This document shows positions 1 through 7,832 of a DNA stretch of 64,000 nt, piece by piece (position 1 is the first letter of the stretch; each line of letters opens with the position of its first letter). This DNA comes from an uncultured Acidobacteriota bacterium (GTDB lineage: Bacteria > Acidobacteriota > Terriglobia > Terriglobales > Acidobacteriaceae): assembly GCA_903832055.1 (NCBI GenBank), contig CAILAC010000010.1, positions 248,001-312,000 of the forward strand. The letters are read 5' to 3'. A model generated the notes under the pieces. It did not search any database, was not told the DNA's origin, and saw nothing but the letters and a program-made list of their open reading frames with translations. Made by a program: the position numbers and the translations under genes.

Positions 1-103
1 CCTTTAGGACTGCGTTCGCACCATCCACGTCATCGAGACGCAAACAAAGCTTTGCCGCAGTTCCTGGAGGTTGGCGCTCTCTACTCACAACCAACTACCT
101 ACC

Positions 104-280
104 CTATGGCTTAGTACGGCCATCAACTATGATTCCGCCATCCATGCCGACCGGAGCAGTTCCGAGGTGAGTCGAGTGATTCGAACCAGAGCCATTGTTA
201 TGACCCTGAACTGGAGTGTTTACGCTGGGCGAGTTACCGTGAATCAGCAACACGAAAAGAGAGACGAGCGAACCGAGCAT
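104..280 (-). CDS. Small putative secreted/membrane peptide (58 aa)
   Basis: Encodes 58 residues starting MLGSLVSLFVLLIHG, one short hydrophobic segment, followed by a Gly/Asn/Ser/His-rich tail. The start was chosen because a perfect AGGAGG lies 7 bases upstream of this ATG, which is the main reason to believe the gene. No family is recognised. The hydrophobic N-terminus suggests export or a single membrane span with a flexible extracytoplasmic tail. It is separated from the next minus-strand gene by about 75 bp. It could be a chance frame behind a fortuitous ribosome-binding site. Confidence 0.4.
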   Translation of the reverse strand: MLGSLVSLFVLLIHGNSPSVNTPVQGHNNGSGSNHSTHLGTAPVGMDGGIIVDGRTKP

Positions 281-356
281 GAAGATTCCTCCTGACTCGC
301 CACTACACACATAGCACAAGTGAAAGTCGAGAGGAAATCCTAGCTATTAACTCTAG

Positions 357-1196
357 CTAGGGTCTTGTCTTGCCATTTGCAATCATTTTCGCAACCGACG
401 CAGTCCCCGTAGCGATGCACCCCATCTGAATGTCCACCATCGTCAGGTCGAAGATCGTCTTGTGCGGTACCCCGTCTTGAAAATCCGACTCGATCAACTG
501 CAGGTGTGCCAGCGTCACCACGCCAAAGTCGGGAATACGCACCACATGCCCGAACGAACGGCCCGGATGCCCACCCTCTACGTGATTGACCAGCGAACAT
601 TCCACCTTCTCCGCATCCCCAAGACCCGTTTGCTGTCGATTGTAACGCGCAGCCTCCTCAGCCGTGCTTGCCGGATCGGCTTGCAGCAGAACATGCTGCT
701 TTGAAAGCTTCGCCATAAATGCAGGATTCTGCATATGTGAAACCTCGCCCTGCGGCTTCTCACCAAACAATTCCAGGTCAAGATCCAGCTTCACAAGATG
801 CCCATTGATACGCAGATTTTCAAATCGGGTGCCCAGAAAAGTCACCTTGGGAATATGCCCCACCAGCGGATGCTCCGTGCTGATCTGTCCCACGACCCGG
901 TCAGCGGTAATCACGTCAAGCACGTTGAGCCCCTCAACTACTGAAGTCACAAGCGTGCTCCAGCCATGGCCCGGCTTGACCTCTCGATTACCCGCCACCT
1001 GCGTCTTTGCCGACTTGAATGAAAGCACATTCTCCAGCCGGTACGGCCCCGCCTGTTGTGCCAGATACCCGCCCGTCTCTGGCAATTTCGCAAATGCCTG
1101 CAACTGAATATCCTGCTTCACCGGCAACTGCAGAGCACCTGAAAGTACCGATGCTTCCGCGTGGAAATGATGTGTTCTCTCAACAACGTCAGCCAT
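357..1196 (-). CDS. Conserved-type hypothetical protein (279 aa)
   Basis: A 279-residue protein without signal peptide or membrane span, rich in predicted beta-strand stretches (for example GHIPKVTFLGTRFENLRING near the centre, followed by alternating hydrophobic/charged strands). I do not recognise a family. The ATG at 1196 is preferred over a GTG one codon earlier; GGAAAGTGAG lies upstream. A run of nine G (C on the coding strand) at 1222-1230 sits about 25-34 bases before the start, in the probable leader. It lies downstream of the sigma/anti-sigma cassette on the same strand, 163 bp away, so it may be a separate unit. Confidence 0.65.
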   Translation of the reverse strand: MADVVERTHHFHAEASVLSGALQLPVKQDIQLQAFAKLPETGGYLAQQAGPYRLENVLSFKSAKTQVAGNREVKPGHGWSTLVTSVVEGLNVLDVITADRVVGQISTEHPLVGHIPKVTFLGTRFENLRINGHLVKLDLDLELFGEKPQGEVSHMQNPAFMAKLSKQHVLLQADPASTAEEAARYNRQQTGLGDAEKVECSLVNHVEGGHPGRSFGHVVRIPDFGVVTLAHLQLIESDFQDGVPHKTIFDLTMVDIQMGCIATGTASVAKMIANGKTRP

Positions 1197-1362
1197 CACA
1201 ACTCACTTTCCAATTCGTGTGGGGGGGGGGAACTCTTGCGCCCGTGGACGATGCGAAGACTCTGCGCTGTCTCGCCAAAGACTCACGGCAATTGACCAAT
1301 CCTTGCCTGGCGACTGGATTTTTCTGCCAGCACCAATGCATCCAATCTAAATCCTTCAGCCC

Positions 1363-2079
1363 TTACTTCTTGAGCTGAATTTCAAACCCGTACTTCTCCA
1401 GAGGCGTCCGTTGGCCCTGCGCGTCAACCCCTGAGACGGCCAGCGTATATGCGCCCTCGCGCAAACCTTCCGCTGGAATCTGCAACATCAACTGCCCTGC
1501 GCCCAAAGCATCACTGGTTCCGCTATTCGCCTCGTCTCGCGCCGCCAGCACGCTGTGGCTCCAGGCCGCTTTGCCCGCGGGATCAAATAAATCGAACGCG
1601 AAAGAAGAGTAACCCGTCTGCTCAGGAAAATCCACAGCCAAAGCTGCCCCAGCCTTGGGATCCAGCGCAATCACCTGTGCCGCACCCCGCGCCCCGCCGT
1701 GCAGACCAACAAGAGGCATCATGCGAGGTTCACGCGCTTCGGTCTTCAACGCCGGAACCACCACAAGATTTTGATATCCCACCATAACCAGCAGCGCCGC
1801 AAACACCGGACCCATCACCATCGGCGTCGCAAACAGCGTCTTCCACCACGGCGCCTTGGCTACCTTCGCCGACCGTACCGGCGTTCTCAGTTCCGCCGCC
1901 ACCATCGCCGGCAACTGCACCCGCGCCTCATCGACAAACGCCGCCGCCGTTCGCAGGTCCATCGCGCACTCTGAGCAGTCAAATACGTGCTCCTCAAAAG
2001 TCTCGCGTTCATCGGGCGTCAGTTCGTCCAGCAAGTATCGCTCGACTGCCATCGCCTCTACTGCTTCACTGTGTTCCAT
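1363..2079 (-). CDS. Zinc-finger anti-sigma factor, membrane anchored
   Basis: Likely sequesters the ECF sigma factor encoded just upstream (60 bp gap). The N-terminal domain carries the anti-sigma zinc motif H31-x3-C35-x2-C38 (HVFDCSEC) after a helix typical of ZAS/zf-HC2 domains. One transmembrane segment spans about residues 86-107, and the remaining 130 residues form a periplasmic beta-rich domain that could sense an envelope signal. The ATG at 2079 was chosen over a GTG six codons earlier because GGAG sits 8 bases upstream. The genetic order sigma then anti-sigma is the usual one for such pairs. The identity of the signal is not visible from sequence. Confidence 0.85.
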   Translation of the reverse strand: MEHSEAVEAMAVERYLLDELTPDERETFEEHVFDCSECAMDLRTAAAFVDEARVQLPAMVAAELRTPVRSAKVAKAPWWKTLFATPMVMGPVFAALLVMVGYQNLVVVPALKTEAREPRMMPLVGLHGGARGAAQVIALDPKAGAALAVDFPEQTGYSSFAFDLFDPAGKAAWSHSVLAARDEANSGTSDALGAGQLMLQIPAEGLREGAYTLAVSGVDAQGQRTPLEKYGFEIQLKK

Positions 2080-2139
2080 CGCTTTCACTCCGCGCACTTA
2101 AGCGCTTTACCTGATAGTGCTCAACCGGCTCGAATCGTT

Positions 2140-2973
2140 TCAAACTTCCTGCCCCTTCATGCCAAACGGCCGCTGGTCGCCAAACCTTTTCAGGTACTCC
2201 GCTTTGAATTCAAGCTTCGCCCGCAGCAGCAGCGTGCGCAGATATACCCGGTTGACGCTTAGCTCAGCGCACAGTTCGTCCCTGTCCTGGTCTTCAAAGA
2301 AAACTCCGTGCAGCAGCTTTCGATCCCGCTCCGGCATCTGCCGCAGGATCTCTCCAACCTTGTCTTTCATCTCTTTTGAAGCCACCATGTGCAGGGCATC
2401 CGGCGCTTTCGAGGGCAACTCCGGCTGTCCTTCGTCATCCAGTGAATCGCCGCGCGCCGAAAACCTATAGTGCTCGTGGAGCACATGGTTGCAAACGGTG
2501 TTCACAAAAGCCCCAAACCGCTCCGGCTGACGTACTGCCCCTGGCTGGCGAACCGCCTTGATGACCCGGGCAAAAGTCTCCTGGCACACGTCTTCAATCG
2601 CTTGCGGCGAGCGCAGCTTTGACCGCAGCTTGAGCCGGATCAGCGCCGTGAAATAACGCACGAAATGATCCTGGGTGCCTGCGTGCCCGGCACTCAGCCG
2701 TTCAATATAACCAGCGTCAAATGAATGAAAGTCCAACCCTTGCTCCGAAGCCCTGCGTGAACGCACGTATAGTATCGCAGCATCTTTCGCTTCGGTCTTG
2801 GGTTCTCCGGTCCTGGGTTCGATTTTGGGTGCTGACTCCAGCTGGGTTTCTGACTGGCGGTCGAGCAGTGATTCAGATACTGTGGCGCGGTGCTCACAGG
2901 CAGCCGGCCTTACCCGCCTCAGCCCACCCGGACCTCGCTTGATTGGCATGGCCAAGCCTATGCTCGTACTCAT
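2140..2973 (-). CDS. ECF-type RNA polymerase sigma factor
   Basis: A 277-residue sigma-70 family protein. Region 2 spans about residues 103-170 (IEDVCQETFARVI, then FGAFVNTVCNHVLHEHYR). Region 4 spans about 205-258 (LRQMPERDRKLLHGVFFED, then the helix-turn-helix ELCAELSVNRVYLRTLLLRAK). Region 3 is missing, as expected for ECF sigmas. The N-terminal 70-100 residues are an unusual low-complexity, charged extension. The start overlaps the stop of the preceding small gene by ATGA (2970-2973), which supports this start and suggests translational coupling. The anti-sigma gene follows. Target promoters cannot be deduced here. Confidence 0.9.
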   Translation of the reverse strand: MSTSIGLAMPIKRGPGGLRRVRPAACEHRATVSESLLDRQSETQLESAPKIEPRTGEPKTEAKDAAILYVRSRRASEQGLDFHSFDAGYIERLSAGHAGTQDHFVRYFTALIRLKLRSKLRSPQAIEDVCQETFARVIKAVRQPGAVRQPERFGAFVNTVCNHVLHEHYRFSARGDSLDDEGQPELPSKAPDALHMVASKEMKDKVGEILRQMPERDRKLLHGVFFEDQDRDELCAELSVNRVYLRTLLLRAKLEFKAEYLKRFGDQRPFGMKGQEV

Positions 2974-3197
2974 CGGGCCTGCCTGAAGAGCCGCGTCCGC
3001 AGCATCGATGCAGCGTCGCGAGCATCCACTGCCTGCGTCATCTGTTCCCGAGAAAACTGATACAGCTGCCCGGTCACAGGCCCGCGAATGTGCACTGGCG
3101 CATGACCGTAATACAGCAGCTTCACCGCGCTGTTTACCACTTCGCCGTCTGCCTGCATATTCGTCGGCGAAGGCCTTTCTTTCTCACCGCAGCACAT
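2970..3197 (-). CDS. Small protein with GPVTG-x-Y-x-F motif, coupled to sigma factor
   Basis: A 75-residue protein starting MCCGEKERPSP. The ATG at 3197 is preceded by GGAAGGGG about 8 bases upstream, better than the GTG 40 codons earlier. The C-terminal half reads HIRGPVTGQLYQFSREQM followed by VDARDAASMLRTRLF. This resembles a short motif I associate with small phage- or mobilome-type proteins (GPVTG-x-Y-x-F, then D-A-x-x-LL-x-x-x-x-F), but no function is known to me. Its stop overlaps the sigma factor start by 4 bp, so it heads a three-gene operon with the sigma and anti-sigma genes. It may be a regulator of that pair, though this is only inferred from position. Confidence 0.6.
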   Translation of the reverse strand: MCCGEKERPSPTNMQADGEVVNSAVKLLYYGHAPVHIRGPVTGQLYQFSREQMTQAVDARDAASMLRTRLFRQAR

Positions 3198-3593
3198 CTT
3201 CAGTCCCCTTCCAAAATTTGAATCTCCATTTGCACTGTCGCCGCTCCCGTTGGCGTTGGCTCTCAAGCCAAATCCTCTCCAACGAAAATTCCAGACGGGA
3301 TTCGCCATGGCCGTCACCGGCTTCAGCGAATCCCATCCGCTCTGGGGGAGAGCGTCGCGATTCGTTTGGATACTTTGACTTCTTTCAGACCCTCAACAGT
3401 TGCAACATCCATCGATGTAGTGCACCGCCCTGCCACCCCGTTGCACCGTATTGCCGAATTATTTGCAAATGGATGCCAAAGCACTGCCGTGACGACCGTC
3501 ACAGTTCAAAAACTCTCTGCCGCCCTACCATCTGTTTAAGAAATTTCTCGCTAACCAGAACAAATTGCCCCTTGCTGAAGAGGAACCCTGCCG
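3198..3593. other. Divergent intergenic region (396 bp)
   Basis: Lies between the start of the minus-strand sigma operon and the start of the plus-strand respiratory operon, so it should hold both promoters. The only clear element is the CRP/FNR-type palindrome at 3488-3503. No convincing small gene or structured RNA was seen. A Shine-Dalgarno GAGGAA precedes the first respiratory gene. Confidence 0.6.
3488..3503. promoter_or_regulatory. CRP/FNR-family operator-like palindrome
   Basis: The sequence cGTGA-N6-TCACa matches the CRP-class consensus TGTGA-N6-TCACA at nine of ten core positions. It sits about 90 bp upstream of the first gene of the bc/CydA-like respiratory operon. The position suits an activator site near a promoter. 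It is a single-site visual match and could be coincidental. Confidence 0.4.
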
Positions 3594-4727
3594 ATGAATG
3601 GCTTTCCCGCCGTAGACCCAATCCCCTTGCCTGCCCCGATCTGGCTTTTCAAACTGCTGCATATTGTCACCCTTTCACTGCACTTCGTGGCCATGCAGAT
3701 GCTCATCGGCGGCTTGCTTATCGCAGTTCTGCTCAACCTACTGGGCCGCTCCCCGGCATCGAAAACCGCAGCCACCGCGGTCGCTCGAAGGCTCACCGTG
3801 GTCATGACCTATGTGATCAACCTCGGCGTGCCCCCGTTGCTTTTTGCCCAGGTACTCTACGGCCGCGCCATTTACACCAGCAGTGTGGTCATGGGCGCCT
3901 GGTGGATTGCGGTCGTTCCGGTGCTCATCGTTGTGTACTGGCTGCTGTACCGATTCGCAGCAGGGCTTGAGCAGGGCCGCAAAGTCTGGTGGATGGGCCT
4001 GGGCGCATGGATCGGCGTCGGCGGCATCGCTCACATCTATACGGCCAACATGACCCTCATGCTGCGCCCTGAGGTCTGGCAGCAAATGTATTCGGTCTCG
4101 CCGCTCGGTACGCACTTGCCTACAGGCGACCCAACGACCGCGCCGCGCTTTCTCTTCTTCCTCGCGGGAGGCTTCGTAGCCGCCGGCCTCTGGCTCATTT
4201 ACCTCGCCGGCCGCAAGACTTTCACCGCCATTGAAGGCAGGTTCCTCAGCGCCCTCGGCGGACGCATCGCCGCCATCGCTGCCGTCCTCCAGATCGTCAC
4301 TGCGATCACTGTCTACCGCGCTCAGCCCGCCATCGTCCAGGCCGGCCTCGGCAGCAATCTTCTGTACAAAATTGCCGGATTCGGCTGGCTTGGCCTCACC
4401 GCCGTCATCCTCATCTACGCAGGCTTTGCCGCCATCGCAAAGCCGAGCAGCACGCTCATCAGCTGGCTTGCGCCGGCGCTGGCCTTCCTTTCGATCGCCT
4501 GCATGACTCTCTACCGGGACGGCATTCGCGACCTGACCCTGCTGAGCAAGGGCTACGACGTCTGGGCCCGCAACGTCGTTACCAACTGGAGCGTCGTCAG
4601 CATCTTCCTTGTTCTCTTCGTCGTTGGACTCGGCGTCGTCGGCTGGCTAATCTCCGTCGTCGCCCGCGCCACCCCTATCGCCGAAACCCCGACCTCCGCA
4701 ATTGCCGCCCAAGGGAGCGCCCTTTAG
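3594..4727 (+). CDS. CydA-superfamily-like polytopic membrane protein
   Basis: A 377-residue protein with about nine hydrophobic segments. The first segment has a histidine pair (LLHIVTLSLHF, H23 and H30). Its layout matches the CydA fold read by eye: a helix-1 His, a GV-rich second helix (INLGVPPLLFAQVLYG) and an IYTANMTLMLRPE stretch comparable to the AN-x-W-M-x-NP region of cytochrome bd subunit I. The CydA heme b558 histidine region is replaced (RFLFFLAGGF). It heads an operon with a Rieske protein, cytochrome b and a CydA-like/cytochrome c fusion, starting the next gene 2 bp after its stop. It probably pairs with the last gene product. Heme content and activity are unknown. Confidence 0.6.
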   Translation: MNGFPAVDPIPLPAPIWLFKLLHIVTLSLHFVAMQMLIGGLLIAVLLNLLGRSPASKTAATAVARRLTVVMTYVINLGVPPLLFAQVLYGRAIYTSSVVMGAWWIAVVPVLIVVYWLLYRFAAGLEQGRKVWWMGLGAWIGVGGIAHIYTANMTLMLRPEVWQQMYSVSPLGTHLPTGDPTTAPRFLFFLAGGFVAAGLWLIYLAGRKTFTAIEGRFLSALGGRIAAIAAVLQIVTAITVYRAQPAIVQAGLGSNLLYKIAGFGWLGLTAVILIYAGFAAIAKPSSTLISWLAPALAFLSIACMTLYRDGIRDLTLLSKGYDVWARNVVTNWSVVSIFLVLFVVGLGVVGWLISVVARATPIAETPTSAIAAQGSAL

Positions 4728-4729
4728 CC

Positions 4730-5239
4730 ATGAGTGATACCCCGTTTCAGCCCAATCTCTCCCAGCACGAAGTTTTGCCCTCAACCGTCGCCGAAACCGA
4801 GAACACCCCGACCCGCCGCGCCTTTATGGGCGTCGCTGCGGCCGCCGGCCTCTGCTATATGGGAGCGATGGGCTACCCCATCTATCGCTACCTTGCCTCG
4901 CCGGCAGAGATGGCCGCCAACCAGACCGCCGTCAGCGAAGTCACACTCAAAGACGCGCACAAGCTGCCCCCCGCATCGGCCCTGATGTTCAAATTCGGCA
5001 GCTCGCCAGCCATGCTGATTCATGGCACGGACAACACCTGGGTTGCATTCAGCGCCGTCTGCACCCACCTCGGTTGCACAGTCCAGTTCGAGCCGCAGAT
5101 GAACCGCATCCACTGCGCCTGCCACGGCGGAGTCTACGACCCCCACACCGGCAAAAACGTCAGCGGTCCTCCTCCACAACCCCTGAGGGCCTTCAAAGTC
5201 AACGTCGCCGTCGACGGCGTCACCGTCTCCCGAGCCTGA
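4730..5239 (+). CDS. Rieske 2Fe-2S protein of a cytochrome bc-type complex
   Basis: A 169-residue Rieske subunit. It has an N-terminal twin-arginine signal-anchor (TRRAFMGVAAAAGL, residues 28-41) and a C-terminal Rieske domain. Box 1 is CTHLGC (C111 and H113 ligands, C116 disulfide) and box 2 is CACHGG (C129 and H132 ligands, C131 disulfide). It would carry electrons from quinol at the cytochrome b subunit, encoded 21 bp downstream, to a high-potential acceptor on the outer face. Here the acceptor is plausibly the cytochrome c domain of the last operon gene, since no cytochrome c1 or f is encoded. All cluster ligands are present. Confidence 0.95.
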   Translation: MSDTPFQPNLSQHEVLPSTVAETENTPTRRAFMGVAAAAGLCYMGAMGYPIYRYLASPAEMAANQTAVSEVTLKDAHKLPPASALMFKFGSSPAMLIHGTDNTWVAFSAVCTHLGCTVQFEPQMNRIHCACHGGVYDPHTGKNVSGPPPQPLRAFKVNVAVDGVTVSRA

Positions 5240-5260
5240 TTCACCAGAAAGGATTCTGTC

Positions 5261-6334
5261 ATGGTTGCATCCATCTACAACTGGCTCGACGAACGACTCG
5301 GCCTCGCTGAAATCATCGCCTTTGCCCAGCACAAGACCGTCCCCACTCACAAACACTCCTTCTGGTACTACTGGGGCGGCATCTCACTTTTTCTCTTCCT
5401 CATCCAGGTATTCACCGGCATTCTCCTCCTGGTCTACTACCGCCCCGGCGCAGAAGCCTTTGAAAGTGTCCGCCAGATCACCTACGTCATGCATTTCGGC
5501 TGGCTCATCCGCTCGGCGCACTCATGGTCGGCCAACCTGTTCATCTTTTCGATCATCGTGCACATGTTTTCCGTCTACTTCATGAAGGCCTACCGCAAGC
5601 CGCGCGAAATCGGCTGGTTCACAGGCATAGCCCTGCTCTTCCTCGGTGCCCTCTTCGGCTTCAGCGGCTACCTGCTTCCAATGGACGAGCTCAGCTACTT
5701 CGCTACCAAGGTAGGTCTGCAAATCCCCGCCTCACTCCCATTCCTCGGACCCTTCACCGCCACCATCCTCCGCGGCGGCCCTGACGTCAGCGAATTCACC
5801 GTGCAGCGCTTCTTTGCCCTCCACGTCGTCGTCCTACCGCTACTTTTCCTGCCCCTGCTCGGCCTGCACCTGTACCTGGTTCAAAAGCACGGCAACGCGC
5901 TGCCACCCAGCGAACTCGCCAAGCCAGCCTCCGCGCGCAAGAGCATCCCCTTCTTCCCAAACTTCTTCCAAAAAGATCTCGCCATGTGGCTCATCTCATT
6001 GAACGTGCTCGCGCTGCTGGCCTCCGTCTACCCGTGGGACCTCGGCAAGCAGGCCGACGCACTTTCACCCGCTCCGGCCGGCATCCATCCCGAGTGGTAC
6101 TTCATGGCGCCGTTTCACATGCTCAAGATTCTCGGCAACTGGCTGCCTGGAGCCACCGGCGAAGTCGTTGGCATCCTGCTGTTCACCGTCGGCCTGGCCC
6201 TCTGGGTTGTCATTCCTCTCTATGACGGTGAAAACAAGGCCGGCTCCCGTGGTCGCATCGCTCACTACTTCGGTCTGTTTGCCGTTACCGCCCTGCTCGT
6301 CACCACCGCCCTCGGCTACTGGGGCATCCGCTAA
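5261..6334 (+). CDS. Cytochrome b, full-length (b6/PEWY fused) subunit
   Basis: A 357-residue cytochrome b with about eight membrane helices. Heme ligands are H87/H101 (spacing of 14) and H188/H203 (spacing of 15, HX14H). The latter is the b6-type rather than mitochondrial-type spacing. The quinol-site PEWY motif is at residues 277-280, so the b6-like and subunit-IV-like parts are in one chain. AAAGGA is a good ribosome-binding site. It transfers electrons between quinol and the Rieske centre and across the membrane. It lies between the Rieske gene and the CydA-like/cytochrome c gene (15 bp away), so the four proteins very likely form one complex. Confidence 0.95.
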   Translation: MVASIYNWLDERLGLAEIIAFAQHKTVPTHKHSFWYYWGGISLFLFLIQVFTGILLLVYYRPGAEAFESVRQITYVMHFGWLIRSAHSWSANLFIFSIIVHMFSVYFMKAYRKPREIGWFTGIALLFLGALFGFSGYLLPMDELSYFATKVGLQIPASLPFLGPFTATILRGGPDVSEFTVQRFFALHVVVLPLLFLPLLGLHLYLVQKHGNALPPSELAKPASARKSIPFFPNFFQKDLAMWLISLNVLALLASVYPWDLGKQADALSPAPAGIHPEWYFMAPFHMLKILGNWLPGATGEVVGILLFTVGLALWVVIPLYDGENKAGSRGRIAHYFGLFAVTALLVTTALGYWGIR

Positions 6335-6349
6335 CTCTGGAGAATTGCA

Positions 6350-7747
6350 ATGAATTATCCCTTTTGGGAAGTACCCTTCCTCGGCAGTAGCTCAGTTATC
6401 GCGATCATTGCGATCTTTCACGTGATGATCTCGCAGTTTGCAGTCGGCGGCGGCCTGTGGCTCCCCATGGCCGAGCGCAAAGCCCTCAAGGAAGGCCGCA
6501 CCGATTGGATGGCCCAGCTCAAATCCCACTCCCGCTTCTTTCTGCTCATCACCGGAGTCTTCGGCACCGTCTCCGGCGTCGGCATCTGGTTTGCCATCGG
6601 CCTCACGCAACCAGAAGCCACCAGCACCCTCATCCACAACTTCGTCTTCGGCTGGGCCATGGAGTGGGTCTTCTTCCTCATCGAACTCACCACCATCGCC
6701 GTCTACTACTACACCTGGAATCGCATCCCGGCCAAGCTCCACCTCGCCATTGGCTGGCTCTACGCCGGCTCCTCTCTCTTTACCCTCATCATCATCAACG
6801 GCATCCTCACCTTCATGCTCACCCCCGGCGATACCTGGCTCGGCGTTGCGGGAACCGGCGCTGAGGCGAGCAAGTTTTGGAACGCCTTCTTCAACCCGAC
6901 TTACTGGCCCAGTCTGCTCATGCGCACCCTGGTCTGCATCTCACTTGCCGGAGTCTGGGCACTCGTCACCGGCAGCCGCATCGACAGTGACAAGCAGCCC
7001 GCTCTCAAAGCCAGCTACCTGCGCTGGACTACGCGCTGGCTGGTACCATCCTTCGTCCTCATGCCGCTGTCACTGCTCTGGTACCTGCTCATGGTGCCCG
7101 CATCGCAGCGTGCCCTGCTCACCCTCGGCATCTCCACCATCGGCTCCGGCACCTTTTCGCAGGTAACCCGCCTCGCCCTGGTCATGATCATCACCTCGGC
7201 CACCATCATCGTAGTCACTTACTACCTGGCCTACAAAAATCCAAAGGACTTTACCCTCGCCCACGCCTCGGCCATCGTCATCCTCGCGCTCATGGCCACC
7301 GGCACCGGCGAACAAGCCCGCGAAATGCTGCGAAAGCCTTACGTCATCGGCCGCCACATGTACTCAAATGGCCTACGCGTATCAGAGGTCGCTGGCCGCA
7401 ACCAGAACGGCTACCTCGAGCACTCCCTCTGGCTCAACCAAACCACGAGCGCCCACTGGGCCCAGGGCGAAGCCATGTACCGCGGCCAGTGCGGCGCATG
7501 TCACACGCTCACCGGCTACCGCGCGCTCAATAAGCTCCTCGCCAACCGCGACCGCCAGTCCGTCGGGAGTCTCCTCACGATGCTCCACGAATACAAAGCT
7601 GACCTCGCCTACCGCAAATTCATGCCGCCGCTCACCGGCACCAATGAAGAGATTGAAGCCCTCGGCGACTACCTCTACGCACAGGCCAGCCCCAACGCCC
7701 CAAAAGCGACTCCCGTTTCCGCACCTGTCCTCAAGGCCGAAAAATAG
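6350..7747 (+). CDS. CydA-superfamily membrane protein fused to cytochrome c domain
   Basis: A 465-residue protein. The first 340 residues form about nine helices aligning with cytochrome bd subunit I: H24 (helix-1 His, b595-type), E105 and E112 in AMEWVFFLIEL (matching the conserved E99/E107 pair) and GEQAREMLRKP (like the CydA GRQPW region). The b558 histidine position reads LMRTL, so R192 replaces it. The quinol loop is absent. Residues 370-450 are a cytochrome c domain with CGACH (381-385) and a probable axial Met in KFMPPLTG (M425). Cytochrome c-bearing members of the bd superfamily have been described as oxygen-reductase-like (OR-C) families; assignment here is inference. It is the last gene of the bc operon, preceded by GGAGA. 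Confidence 0.8.
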   Translation: MNYPFWEVPFLGSSSVIAIIAIFHVMISQFAVGGGLWLPMAERKALKEGRTDWMAQLKSHSRFFLLITGVFGTVSGVGIWFAIGLTQPEATSTLIHNFVFGWAMEWVFFLIELTTIAVYYYTWNRIPAKLHLAIGWLYAGSSLFTLIIINGILTFMLTPGDTWLGVAGTGAEASKFWNAFFNPTYWPSLLMRTLVCISLAGVWALVTGSRIDSDKQPALKASYLRWTTRWLVPSFVLMPLSLLWYLLMVPASQRALLTLGISTIGSGTFSQVTRLALVMIITSATIIVVTYYLAYKNPKDFTLAHASAIVILALMATGTGEQAREMLRKPYVIGRHMYSNGLRVSEVAGRNQNGYLEHSLWLNQTTSAHWAQGEAMYRGQCGACHTLTGYRALNKLLANRDRQSVGSLLTMLHEYKADLAYRKFMPPLTGTNEEIEALGDYLYAQASPNAPKATPVSAPVLKAEK

Positions 7748-7760
7748 CCCCCAAAAAACA

Positions 7761-7791
7761 GGCCAGCCCCAAGCATCGCTCAAGGCTGGCC
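7761..7791. terminator. Bidirectional hairpin terminator
   Basis: Inverted repeat GGCCAGCC / GGCTGGCC with a 15-base loop between the convergent respiratory operon and the beta-helix gene. On the minus strand it is followed by TGTTTTTTGG, so it best terminates the minus-strand transcript. Confidence 0.7.
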
Positions 7792-7832
7792 CGATACTCC
7801 ATTTCGTGGGCTAAGTGCCCACCGTTCCTTGC

